DNA of 64,000 nt from Numida meleagris (Eukaryota; Chordata; Aves; Galliformes; Numididae). Shown here piece after piece: positions 14,201-24,212 of the stretch (within the stretch, counting starts at the first letter, position 1; the number at the start of each line of letters is the position of its first letter). The DNA lies in NCBI RefSeq assembly GCF_002078875.1, contig NC_034421.1:4279076-4343075 (forward strand). Reading direction: 5' to 3'. The translations under genes were made by a program, and so were the position numbers. The notes under the pieces were generated by a model. It ran no database searches, was not told the DNA's origin, and saw only the letters and a program-made list of their open reading frames with translations.

Positions 14201-15180
14201 CTAAAGGTACATATGTGCCTTCCTCACCCACAAGGCATGGTAAGGAGAAGGCTGGAAATGGGGCAGAGAGTGCCTCTGCATGTTGCTTCACTCTAGATGG
14301 CTGCGTGAGCTCACCTGCTTCAACGCTGAGCTTTTCATAACGATGAGTGTGATGTGAAGCGCTGGTGAGTGGTAGGAAAAGAGCACTTGCAACGTACAGT
14401 GGATTTCTATAGATGGACCACTCATCTTTGCTAGTTTCTGGGTAGAGCATTGTCTTGAATTGCATTCAATTACTTTAATAATAGTTGCAATACTTGTCAA
14501 ATGGTTCTTGAGATGCTGTAACGCAGTCGTTTCATGAAGGAGTTCTGAACCCAGGCCTCCAGCAAAGCACCTGAATTTATAGCACTTCTTTTTTTTGTGA
14601 TGCTAAGTGTTCCTGTAGTTCCTTATGGCAGTTGTGACCTTTTAGCCCGATTTGCTGCTCTGTTAAGTTGAGAGGATGAGAATTTAGTTTATGCTGGAGT
14701 TCCCAAGTGAGTAGAGCTTGTGTATATGGCTCTTAGCATCTTTGTATAGCACTCGGGTTAATGTTTCAACTGCGGAGGAAGCGTAGTCTGCGCATACAGC
14801 ATCAGTGCTGCAATTGCAGCTGTAATGGATGGGTAGAGAGTATAAAAACATCAACTGGCCCGAAGCAACAATATACATTGCACATGTGCAGAGTAATCAC
14901 AGACTGCTCTTGGCTTGGAGAAACATGGTCATGATGAAGGCAAACATAGGGTGGCAGTGAAACTGTTGCAAATAACGTCTGGTACTTCAGCTGGAATCGC
15001 TGCTTTGTTGGATCCAAGCCGCAGTCTGTGCTGCTGATCATCAACCTACTTCTCCCTTTCCCTGCAGCTTATACGGAGGACCTGGGAGCTGTGGGTGGAG
15101 CTTGCCTGGAAGACGAAACCAACTCACTCAGATTGGATGAAGACAGTGAGCATCCCCCCATGATCCTTCGGACAGATTAA
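2131..15180 (+). CDS. WIPI2: WIPI2, WD-repeat PI3P-binding autophagy protein (5' end outside window; 11 coding exons)
   Basis: WIPI2 is a seven-bladed beta-propeller (PROPPIN) that binds PI3P on forming autophagosomes and recruits ATG16L1, so that LC3 is lipidated there. Coding exons are 2131-2213, 6926-7095, 8325-8421, 8869-8966, 9395-9487, 10246-10316, 11254-11361, 12085-12249, 13185-13292, 14109-14239 and 15068-15180 (stop 15178-15180). All introns are GT-AG and the phases close. The exons give 411 complete codons, so 24 upstream codons would yield 436 residues, the length of human WIPI2b. With that numbering the lipid-binding FRRG motif has Arg224/Arg225 (10297-10308), and the Arg108 reported to be needed for ATG16L1 binding is at 7090-7092. 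The protein is nearly identical to human through the propeller and differs mainly in the C-terminal tail. The other WIPIs (WIPI1, WDR45, WDR45B) match less well. I found no exon for the N-terminus in 1-2130. Confidence 0.97.
2214..6925 (+). other. WIPI2: WIPI2 large intron
   Basis: A 4.7 kb intron, the largest WIPI2 intron bounded within the window. It holds one CR1 3' end near 2815 and several T-rich tracts. No hidden exon was seen. Confidence 0.8.
2815..2885 (+). repeat. CR1 LINE 3'-end fragment
   Basis: Reads GGGGGTTGGACTCAGTGATC, then CCCTTCCAACCCCTACCGTT, then a CTGTGATTCAGTGA end. This is the typical 3' end of avian CR1 with its short terminal repeat. It is 5'-truncated, as most CR1 copies are. 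Confidence 0.85.
6926..7095 (+). CDS. WIPI2: WIPI2 coding exon (residues 53-109)
   Basis: Encodes [15 protein letters not shown]... to KLNRQ and ends on a complete codon before GTGAGT. It carries Arg108 (7090-7092), the residue reported to contact ATG16L1 in WIPI2b. Confidence 0.96.
7338..7408 (+). repeat. Old CR1 LINE 3'-end fragment
   Basis: TTGGAGCAGTGGGTTGGACT matches the CR1 3' region, but the following part is diverged (CCAGGGTCCCTTTCATG). Older than the copy near 2815. Confidence 0.6.
8325..8421 (+). CDS. WIPI2: WIPI2 coding exon (residues 110-142)
   Basis: Encodes [20 protein letters not shown] and continues to TPPNPA, followed by GTAAGC. Its 97 bases leave phase 1, which the next exon completes as Gly. 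Confidence 0.96.
8869..8966 (+). CDS. WIPI2: WIPI2 coding exon (residues 142-174)
   Basis: Encodes [20 protein letters not shown] and then the strand ending in DTINL, before GTAAGG. The acceptor CCTTTTAG is clear. Confidence 0.96.
9395..9487 (+). CDS. WIPI2: WIPI2 coding exon (residues 175-205)
   Basis: Thirty-one complete codons, [20 protein letters not shown] to ATASEK. The His-Asp-Ser-Pro stretch precedes the blade that forms the lipid sites. Donor GTAAGG. Confidence 0.96.
10246..10316 (+). CDS. WIPI2: WIPI2 coding exon with FRRG lipid-binding motif (residues 206-229)
   Basis: Encodes [18 protein letters not shown] and then the FRRG motif at 10297-10308. In PROPPINs the two arginines contact the phosphoinositide head groups in two adjacent pockets; both are intact here. 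Confidence 0.97.
11254..11361 (+). CDS. WIPI2: WIPI2 coding exon (residues 229-265)
   Basis: Encodes [20 protein letters not shown] to LETVKEK. The start phase (2 bases carried in) and end phase (2 bases carried out) match the neighbouring exons. Confidence 0.96.
12085..12249 (+). CDS. WIPI2: WIPI2 coding exon (residues 265-320)
   Basis: Encodes [20 protein letters not shown] to [11 protein letters not shown]. This covers the blade 6 loop region that inserts into membrane in PROPPINs. Donor GTGAGT follows directly. Confidence 0.96.
13185..13292 (+). CDS. WIPI2: WIPI2 coding exon (residues 320-356)
   Basis: Encodes [20 protein letters not shown] to LMKQHK, the last propeller blade. Donor GTAAGT. 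Confidence 0.96.
14109..14239 (+). CDS. WIPI2: WIPI2 coding exon (residues 356-400, C-terminal tail)
   Basis: Encodes [20 protein letters not shown] to [10 protein letters not shown] placed the donor at GTAAGG (14240) because it makes the frame close into [11 protein letters not shown] in the next exon. The tail is less conserved than the propeller. Confidence 0.93.
15068..15180 (+). CDS. WIPI2: WIPI2 last coding exon (residues 400-436, stop)
   Basis: Encodes [20 protein letters not shown] and ends with HPPMILRTD before TAA at 15178-15180. The 3'UTR continues in the same exon. Confidence 0.96.
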
Positions 15181-15780
15181 ACTTTGACCTGTGAACTCAC
15201 TCCTGAAGCAGAGAACACTGGCTTGATGTTTCTTGAGGAATCTCGTGTTAATGCTGCTATGAACTTTGACATGAGTTGGGAGAGAGGATGACAGACTCTT
15301 ACAGTTTTAAGTCGTAGCTGTAGTTCTAATTCTATACCATTGGAAAAATATATGGTTTTCAATTCAGTGGCTTTTAATCTTGCTTATCTATTTTAGCTGT
15401 GTTTTTTGTTGTTTTTTTTTTCATTGCCAAAACCTGCTGTTTGTGCAGCCCTCGGAGCCTACTAGCTTTGCATGCGTTCATGTGCCAAGCAAGCATAGGA
15501 GGGGGAGAGAGAGAGAAGCCACTTTATAACAAACTCAAGTTTGTATTTTTTTTATATATGTATATAATACTTAGCTTATATGAGGAAGGAGCAGAGAAGT
15601 GGTTTTGGAAGCTGAGACTAGTTCTGCACTGACAAAGGTCCAAATGGTTTCCTGTGCATGGGCTTGCAGGCATACCTAGTGACTGACATGCAACCTTTCA
15701 AACGCAACAGCCTGTTTTTTGGGTTCTCCCTCCCCTTTCCTGGACCATTTTGTTAATTAAAATTCCTTCTGAATGTTGTG
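15181..15780 (+). other. WIPI2: WIPI2 3'UTR, proximal part
   Basis: This non-coding sequence follows the stop codon. Its end is set by ATTAAA at 15756-15761 followed by a strongly GT-rich stretch at about 15773-15810, which looks like a real cleavage/poly(A) site. The exact end is inferred. Confidence 0.55.
15756..15761 (+). terminator. WIPI2: Candidate WIPI2 poly(A) signal, proximal (ATTAAA)
   Basis: The common variant hexamer is followed within about 15-50 bases by GTTGTGTATTCGTGGGAGTG, a good downstream element. It is the best placed signal for a short 3'UTR. Confidence 0.5.
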
Positions 15781-16400
15781 TATTCGTGGGAGTGTTCTGT
15801 TTGTTGGCATTGAAAACTGGAAATGTTTCCCTGCGTAAGGATATAGAATCTAGAAAGTGCCTTTACAGGGAGGAGGAGAATTGCTGCAGGAAGAAAGCTA
15901 GAAGGAAGGAGGAATTGCTAGGGGCTTGTTTGCATGCCTCTGGTACTTGGGCATCTGTAGCCCACAGTGGCTGATACACTTGGTTTTGTTCTTTTTTTTT
16001 TTTTAAGGACTTGGGATGCACTTTCTCTCCTGTAGGTTGTTCTGTTTCCTTGGCAGAGTAGCAATAACCTTTTTTATACTTTTATTAATTATCCAAAGCA
16101 ATGATTCTGTCAGACTGGATGGAAGTTCCTGCAGGGTATGGCAGCCCTATTATTTAAACAGCCTTAAGGTTTTCAGCTGGAAGGTGTGACTCAATTCTTG
16201 CTTCTCTTCAGCCTGGGCTGAGTGTGACTGCTCTGATGGTGAAGGTTCGGGGCTTTTTTCCAGATACTGATGTAAATATAAATGATTTTGAAAGGTTAAT
16301 TTTCTTCTGTTGGATAACCATGCTCTTGTTTTTATTTCCCCTTCTGTCGGAGTACCTCTTGTGATGCTCTCCAAGGACTGGTTGTCTCTGGCAATTTTGG

Positions 16401-16406
16401 AATAAA
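16401..16406 (+). terminator. WIPI2: Candidate WIPI2 poly(A) signal, middle (AATAAA)
   Basis: A canonical hexamer, but the sequence just downstream is only weakly GT-rich. It is a possible alternative end. Confidence 0.3.
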
Positions 16407-19400
16407 TCCTTAACAGCCCTGACCCTGGCTAGGGCTGTCCAAGGCTGAGCAGTGCTGCAGTCTATTTTTAGGGTTGTAATGTGCCTTCTCTTAAGTCTTG
16501 GATAACAGTTAGCGAGCAAACGATGAGCAGAGTACTTGGTGTTACTTTCCTTTGCCAAAATGAACCTGCTTTGCCTTTCGCATAGGGATGTGGGATGCTT
16601 CCTTTCCACAATTCACTGTTTGCAAAGTGAGGATAGAAGTAGACAAGGAAACTGCAGATCTTGAGGGCAGGACAGAACCTGGACTTCGCTGGGTGTGTGA
16701 ACTCCCTACCATGACTAAATGGTGACGTGCTTCTAGGATTTGGTAACAAAGCTTCTGTCAGACAATAGAAGTCGGTGGCTGTTGTTCCCTGAGCACTGTG
16801 TGGGTAGGTGGGCTTCCATTTCATGTGAGAACTGAAGGCAGTGGTTGCCCCTGCCTAAGGGAGCTATCTGTGTCAGTGAGGCTGCTGTCACCATGGGCAG
16901 ATGTTCTTACAAACTTGTGGGAAGTAAGGGATGGGGCTTGTTTGTTCAGTGAAAACCCCTGACTGTCCTAAAGAGTTGACTTGATTGGTTTGTGGCGTCC
17001 TCTCCAGAATCCAGCACGTTCAAAGCAAACTGCTGAGCCATGCTGAAAATCTCATCCAGTCTTGACTTTAAGCTCTGGCTGACAACTGAATTCCATGGTC
17101 TGGAATTACTTTTTTTTTTTTTTCCCTAGTGCTTTCAGCTTTGCTGTGCAGCACCTAACTGCAGAGTAAGAGACAAGTCTTGCAGTGAGCTTTGCTGGCA
17201 GACTGAACCTCACGGGAGCTGTCACGTGTCTGCTCGTTCCAGACTGAGGCTGGTGTCATTCCTGGTAATGTACCTGGAGGCTTGGCACGGACTCCACAAG
17301 CAGAATTAAGCAGTCAACATACATAAGCAACACAGGTCTACTAAGCACAAGTCTTAACACTTCTGAGTTGTAACAAAGGCCATATCACATAGCGAGATAC
17401 TGCTATCACCTTTATTATGTTTACTAGCTTTTACTGCCAAAAATGGATATACTTACCATACTGATACTAATCCTTTCTTGGTTTTTACACCTGCATGTTT
17501 TTCACTGGTGAGTTGGGAGATTGTGTATTCACTGTAGTTGTCTTCAGTGTGCTGTAGTGCCCTCCTCCTGTACCACAGACTGGCTGGTGACACACTGTGC
17601 TGTGTTTGCTCTGCTCCTAATTGGAGGCCAGTTAAAGTTGTGTTTTTCTCCTGTTTTAATAAGGAAAGTCGTCTTAGGGAGAGAAAGCAGAAATATTCTG
17701 GGGTGAGTGAGAACATGGGATTAATAGGATGGAGCAGGAGGTGTCTGGTCCCAGCCAGCAGTGTATTTAGCATGGTGACAGTCTGTTGTGTTGTTTAAGT
17801 TCATTATATGAGGATAATTTTTTTTCTCAGATAAACACAACTGATCTCATTTCCCTCTGGCCACCTGAGTGTGGGGCCGGTGACTGAACTCCGATGCCCC
17901 ATGGGTCGGGTGGTGCTGGGCATTTCTGTTCTGATGGTCCAGAAGCCTCAGATTCCCCAGGGTAACCAGGGAGGCTGCGTGGGCTAGCCCTCCAGTATGG
18001 GAACTACTGAACAACCTCTCTCATTTTAAGCTGACCTTCCTTGGAAGGACAGTGCTCGTTCTGTGTCAGTGGGCATCTCTCTCTGGATGTGGACTGTACC
18101 TCTTGACCCTCATCAGTGTTAGGGACAGAAATGGACAACAGAAATAACCAAAGCTGGGGAAAGGGGAGAGGGTGGGGGGGGGGGAATGCTTTAAACTTGG
18201 AATCTGAAACTCAGGTCTTCAATTGCAGTGGGATCTGTTCCCAGCGAGTGATGTAGGGAAAGAGCTGTTTCACTTGAGGTGCAAGTAGGCAACAAGTGTA
18301 TGCAGTTTGCTGCTGTCTCAACATCTGTGTGCTTACCCTACTTCATCTCTCATGTTCTGAGGCAGAAAGCTTTAATCTGCTCTGGACTCTTCTTATGTCA
18401 GAGTTTCCAAAATACAAGTGATAGATACACATCTAGCAGTTAACAGGCTGGGCCTGGCAGAGGAGCAGGAAGTTAAAAGCATATCAAAGTTAGCAAAAGC
18501 TGTTTCTTTAGAGCTCTGCTCTGTTCAGCAAGTGCAGTTGTGTGAGTGCTCCCTCCGGCACCGCCTTGCTTCGAGTCCTGGGTGAGTTCCTTACACCTAT
18601 TTCTACAGAGATGGGTTGGGAGCACAGAGGGGTGGGCTGTCCGTGTCTGCCTCAGTGTGAATCCCAGAGAGCTCTAAACACAGAGGCAGGTGTCTCCACA
18701 AAGGGAACGTGTCTGATCTGTGTGTAATAGTAAAAGGGAGGGGTGAACTGAGGAGCCCCCAGCTCTGGGTAGGTTAGCATGGAGCCCTGAGGAGCTGATG
18801 AGCAGAAAGCTTTGCTACGTCCCATGCTGTGCTCTCTTGGCTCTAATAATGGCATTAGCACCAAAGCAACACGCAGTAAGACTGCAGAATTTCCTCCCTT
18901 GTAGCTCTCTAAGCTGCTCAATAGACCACTTAGATGTGCAGGCGTTCTGCTGTTGTTTGCAGAGCAACAGGAGGCTTTGTCCAAAGCACTGGTGGGGATT
19001 AACCACTGCAGAGATGTGGAAAGTCTTGTTCTGTGCTCCAGCTGTCCTGGCTAACAGTCGCCTTGGTTTAACGTGTTAACATCTGAGAGCAAGGCAGAGT
19101 GTCATCTCCACATGTGCAGAGCAGGCCTTTGTCTTTCTGGAATCTGCCACACAAAGGAAGGCCTGCAATGAAGAAAGCATGGCTCGGACTGTAAATAAAT
19201 CCTTTCAGATTCCGGTTGCACAACCAAAGGAATTGAGCAAATTCCAGCTTTTTTTTTTGAACTGTGACATGCCTTTGTTTTTACCACACTCCAGATTGGC
19301 CAATCCCATCTTACACTGCCCTGAAAACAATGGGCAAGGAGTTTTCATGCTGGCTTGCCAATGGCTGCAGCTGTGCTCGTTGCAGGTGTCTTGGTGCCGT

Positions 19401-19731
19401 GGCCGCAGCAGTTGTGCGCTGCCTTCCCCCGCTGCCTTTGCATGCGTCCAACTCGTTTCTCAGGAGTGGTGAGTTGTTCCCAAACCTGCACCTCTGGGTT
19501 TCCACGGGACATCAGCTCAACCCTTCCTCTACTTGGATCTGTTTGCTCTTGCATTTGCTTCTGCACCCGAAACCAAAAAAAAAAAACCAGCCCTGCGTCC
19601 TGCAGTTCTCACTTACTCTGTTTGATATCTCTGTCGATAAGTGGAAAAATCTGCCTAACATTCCGCCTCACCGAGTGTCTGGCTCTCACTGCTGGCCCAT
19701 CGCTCTTTGTAATTTTATAACTGCATAAGAA

Positions 19732-19737
19732 ATTAAA
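19732..19737 (+). terminator. Candidate distal poly(A) signal (ATTAAA)
   Basis: The hexamer is followed by a GT/T-rich stretch at about 19740-19785. It could end a ~4.5 kb WIPI2 3'UTR or another plus-strand transcript. It lies close to where base composition switches to GC-rich. Confidence 0.3.
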
Positions 19738-22554
19738 TGTCTTGTGATAAGTATTCTGTGTCTTCTTCCTTTCTTGTGCTGCTTGGAGGTGGGGCCGGAT
19801 GAGATGAGGGTGACGCTGCGTGTTCTGGACGCTGTGGCCCAAACCCAAGTGCCAGCAGTAGTAAAGCTTCCATCTTTGCTGTGCAGCAGCTCTCAGTGAA
19901 ACTCAGCTTGGGTTTTGCAGAGACTGGGAAAGGAGCAGCTGAGCTTCTTCTGATTTATTTTGCTTGAAACCGTGACTTCTCCCCTCGCTCCTCCTTAAAG
20001 CTCTTTTTGAGGGGCTTACGTTTGTGTTTTTCTCCTCAGGTGAGTTTAGGTAACTTCCTTTATACTTCATTCTGTGGCTTGCACCTGTAGCAATGCCTTC
20101 ACGTTCCCTGCTTGCTGTGCTGTCCCTCGGAGCTTGCTGCTTCTCACCTTCAGCCCATGGGGAAGCTCTGGAGTGAGCCCATGCAGGTGGGTGGGAGGCG
20201 TCTCCTGCGTGCATCCATCCCTTTGCAAAGCTGTGACAAACCCTCCAGGCAGGGTGGGTGACAGAGCAGATCTCTGGCTGGGGGTGGAGGAGCACAGGGC
20301 GAGGGGAGTTCTTCACTCTTGTGCGTGGCTGTAGCGCAGTGAACTCGGTGAAGCTGCAGCCATCTCCCCTCCTGATGCAGCTCTGGAGGGCACCGCTTTC
20401 CTGCTGGTGCCATTTACGTGCCGTCCCTTGCTGCAGGCGGAATCAGCCGCGTTAGCTCGGGTGAGTGATTCTGAACTGTTCATTCAGCTGCTGGTGACGT
20501 TTCCCTTCTTCTGCCTGCAGCAAGCTGCGGCTCGGAGAGGGCTGTTTGCCGGTGCACTCAGCGAGTGGCAGCAACCTCCGTCAAAGAAGGTGAATCTTGA
20601 GGCCAGGATGCAACCTGGTAGAAGAGAAATCCTAATAATAGGGTTATACCATTGAAGTAAGCAGCTGCGGTTGTGTTCAGATGGGCTGCCTGGTGTGTGT
20701 GTGCTCATCCATCCCTGAGCACTCACCTCTCACGTGTCGCTTCTGCCCTGCATGGCTCTGCCAGGCCCTTAGCAGAGTTCTCCAGCTAATTAACGGTGTG
20801 CTGTGAGCTAATGAGGGTTCCCTGCCCAGCCTGCTGGAGGTGAGGGAACCTGACGCCCGCTGTTCCAGCGCCTTGCTTCCCTTTCTTCTCTCAGCAGTAA
20901 GTTTTCAGGTGGCTGCGCAGTGAGGTTACGATAAAGGATTTCAGATTTGCAAAGTCCGAGTGAGCCCACGACGTTGAGCCGGGGGACTTTGACAGCGCCG
21001 TGACCTTCTGAATGCTTTTCCAGGGGCAAAAAGCCCCGAGGGAGCCGCAGCCTGGCACGGTGCTGGGGAGCGCTGAGTGATGCAGGGCAGTGGACCTGCA
21101 CGGTGTGGAGGCTGTCACCTTTGGGTGCCCCCCCCCCCCGCAGGGCAGCACCGAGAACCACGACCACGACGGGGCGGTGCTGGGGCCGGGGGGAGCCGGG
21201 CTGTGCCGCCCAGCAGCCGCTAGATGGGGTGCGCTGCGCGGCCCCGAGCAGCCCTGCTCCTTCCTCGGGAGCACCAAGAGAAGAGCGCAGCGCCTTCCCC
21301 CGGTGCCCCGTGAGCGCGGCGGGTGGCACTGAGCGTCCCCTTTCCCTTTCACCCCGAAACGGCTTTAAAACCCGGAGCAGGGAGGCAGAGGTGGGAGCCT
21401 CCTCTCGCTGCTTCTTCAGCCTTCAGGTGTGGAACAGCATTTCGTGTCTCCCAAGTCTGTGCGCATTTCAAGCGGTCGGGATGCGGTGGTTTCTCTTTCG
21501 ATAACTGTTTTCGGATGGTGAAGTCCAGCTGGAAGCCAAGTGACACAGGTGGGGGAAGCTGGCCTCTGCAGCTCCAATCGATGTCAGCTGCCAGCCCTGC
21601 TTCCCTGCCACGTGCTGCAGCTGCAGGCCCTGAGCCCATCTCCTCCCATCCCAACCGGGGTCCTCTGCCCCCCACCCTTCCCCGTGCACCAGCAGGGAAA
21701 AACTCCATCCCCACCTCCCTGCAGCTCTGCGTTGCCATCGGGACGCAGGACATCAGCCTGGCCCCATTCATCAAATATTGCCCCCCCAAAAGCACCCTGC
21801 AGCCCATGGCCGGCCAGGCTCGGGCTGTGCAGTGCTGTGTGCTGGTGCTGTTGGCTCAGCTGTGCTCGGCCCCCCCCCCCGAGCTGCACAGGGCACGGCC
21901 CCGCGCTCAGCTCAGCGCCCTGCTTGTTTGTGTTGGAGCTGCGTGAGCAGATGCACTCTGGGATATTCAATTACCTCCGGAGCGCTGTAGCGATGCCAGC
22001 TTGTGCGGGGGGGGGGGCAGGGGGTTGGGCTGGGGATTTGGGAGGCTGGTTTTGTGCGTTCTGTTTCTTAAATTGCTTTTAAATAGCGCTGGGGCCGGGC
22101 AGAGCGGTGCCACTGCGTGAAAAGGGAGAAAAGAGGGGAGAGAGAGAGACAAATAGATGGCCCTGTTTGTAGGAGAGGCAACGGATGGGCAGGAAAATGC
22201 TCTCTGGGAGGAAAGCAGCTCCCGGGGCTATTTTTAGATCCTCTGTTCCCCCCCCCCCCTCTCCATTTGATTACCAGTGCAGGGGTTGCTGTGCTTTTGT
22301 TCGTTTGCCATTATTTTTATTTTTGTTGATGAAATGCATTTGTGCAACTTGCAGCGCGGGGCGGCCGCAAAGCGTCACCTGCATCCCTGCGTGCAGGGAA
22401 ACGCCTGGGCCCAGAGGCTGCACAGACACATCCCCCCCAGCAGCTCCTTTACCCCCAGGTGATTTTTTGGGGGGGGGTCCCAGCTGTGCAGTCCCTGCAG
22501 CCCCCCCAAGTCCGGCTGCAAACAGCCGCCTGTGCGTCGTCATCGTGCAGGTTA

Positions 22555-22715
22555 TGGCATAAATCCATCATTCCGTTCTGATTCAATTAGGATTTTAGCA
22601 CACAATCAGGTGATGGCTCTAAGAGGATTTCCTCTAAGGCGGGATTTGAATAACCGGGCTGCGAATTATGTATTCCCTTAACCGGTTTATTCCTTTATCA
22701 GATTTTTTTTTTTTT
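22555..22715. promoter_or_regulatory. Candidate cis-regulatory block (AT-rich island)
   Basis: About 160 bases of non-repetitive AT-rich sequence sit abruptly inside GC-rich DNA. They contain TCAATTAGG, TTTATCAG (GATA-like on the reverse strand) and AACCGGTTTATT. The enhancer role is inferred from composition and motifs only. Confidence 0.3.
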
Positions 22716-23574
22716 TTCCCCCCTAAGCACGTTAATGCGTTGACTTGCCCATTGTCCCTGCTTTTTGCGGCACTCCCCCCTCCCCAAAGCTGGTGCAAAT
22801 CCCCCGTGAGGCGGTAACGTGCAGCGTGTGCCGATGGAGCCCAGCCCCTCGCGTGCGCTGCGGTTCGTGGAGGGTGGGGGCCCCAGTTGTGGGGAGGGGG
22901 CTGAAAGTGTCTCTGATGCTCTGTGGGGAGCCTATGGCCCAGCCCTGGGGTGTGCAGTGCCAGAATGGGGGGGGGGAATGTTTGGTGGGGGTCTGTGTTG
23001 GGATGGGAGAGGCAGAGTGGGGCACAACCTGTGTCAGTGACGCCAAGATGGTGCCCCCTGCGTGGGCTGCAGGCACTGGTGGCAGGAAAAGCAGATTTCC
23101 CCCCAAATAGTGCTACTGGGACTCTGGTCTACGCTGCCCCATGGTGCTTGGGCTGGGGGAGCCTCTGGGTTCTGGTTGGTTGCAGCCAGTGTGTGGCTCT
23201 GCGGCCATGGGATGCGATTGCCCTGGTCCTTATGGCAGAGCGTTTACTCTGGAGCCTACTGAGAGCAGCGTGGGCATCGGGGGGGGGGCACAGCATGCTG
23301 CTCTCCAGGAATGGCCCCCCAGGCTGTGCTGCACTCTGGCCCTGCAGCTTCCCCATGTCCAGAGGTGCTCAGGCTGCTGGGGAGGGCCTTCAGAGCCTGG
23401 CATAGGGGGAAAAGCAACTCGAAGATGGATGTTGGGGGGTGTTAGCATTTCCTCCCTTCAGAGGAAAATCTCTGCTTTCCCCCTGCTCTGTGAATAGCCG
23501 GGATGAGTAGGAGCTGCTGGAGGCCCCCCCCCCCAACCCGGTGCTGATTGTCTCCTTCACATCTCATCCCGCGC

Positions 23575-23670
23575 TGCGTGCGTGCAGCCATTATGCAAAG
23601 TTGCAATCAAGGAGCTGAATTAGCAGCTCATCTTGGATTAATTAGTGAGGGATGCAAATTTGTTCCAACA
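23575..23670. promoter_or_regulatory. Candidate enhancer with homeodomain and POU-octamer motifs
   Basis: GGATTA at 23635-23640 overlaps TAATTA at 23639-23644, and a perfect ATGCAAAT octamer lies at 23652-23659. AGCAGCTCAT and TTGCAATCAA lie nearby. The cluster is compact and embedded in GC-rich sequence. Target gene and activity are inferred; SLC29A4 is the nearest downstream promoter. Confidence 0.35.
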
Positions 23671-24005
23671 AGGAAAGGGGAGGAGGGAGGGGGAAGACAA
23701 GGCTGAGGGCCCCCCCCGGGTTCCTGCAGCACGGTGTGGGCGGAGGGATGTGCCATAACAGGGGGTAACCCCCCAGGAGCGATGCTGTCCTTTAGTTCCC
23801 TATGTCTCTGTGTGAAGGCGATGCTGTGGGGCCAGGGTGCATCTGAGAGCTGCCCTGGGGGAAGGATGCAGAGGGTGCAGTGTTAGTTAGAGAAAGGTTT
23901 CCAGGAGGGGATTCCATGGGGAAAGCAATGTCCTAATCCTGTGAAGTGGAAGAGATGGGAGCACGGCGCTCCTGGGAGCACAGAGCTGGGGTGTGGGCTG
24001 AGGGG

Positions 24006-24053
24006 TGGGGGGGGGGGGGTTCGGGGGGGCCTGGGGGGGGGGTTTGGCAGTGT
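24006..24053 (+). repeat. Poly-G cluster (G-quadruplex-prone)
   Basis: Four or more long G runs are separated by very short spacers. Similar but smaller runs occur near 22010, 22970, 23280, 32225 and 32928. Confidence 0.7.
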
Positions 24054-24170
24054 GGTGGGATACTCCTGAAAGGTCTCTCTTTTCTCTCCCTTCTGCAGCG
24101 GTGACAATCAATAAAGCCCAACTCTGCTGGAAGGAAGAACGCGCTACGGGGGATTCCTGGAGGCTGCCCC

Positions 24171-24212
24171 AATCCAGCATCTCCCGGCCCCGATCCAGCA
24201 TCTCCCGGCCCA
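24171..24212 (+). repeat. 21-bp tandem duplication
   Basis: Two copies of a unit containing ATCCAGCATCTCCCGGCCC lie at 24171-24191 and 24192-24212. They differ only at the first and last bases. Confidence 0.85.

Larger units (their letters stand above)
7096..15067 (+). other. WIPI2: WIPI2 remaining introns (nine, about 0.4-1.2 kb each)
   Basis: Sequence between the listed exons. One degraded CR1 piece lies near 7338. Nothing else is recognisable. Confidence 0.75.
15781..20780. other. Gene-poor stretch after WIPI2
   Basis: No open frame here resembles a known protein or shows coding-like structure. It may include longer WIPI2 3'UTR forms. It holds T-tracts, a short poly-G near 18175, and a gradual rise in GC beyond about 19.8 kb. 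Confidence 0.6.

Noticed and set aside
19264..19728. 154-codon plus-strand ORF after WIPI2
   Set aside because: No domain or splice support; it probably lies in long WIPI2 3'UTR or intergenic sequence.
21323..21946. 207-codon plus-strand ORF in the GC-rich intergenic region
   Set aside because: It is low in stop codons because of GC content; opposite-strand and shifted frames are equally open, and no recognisable domain is present.
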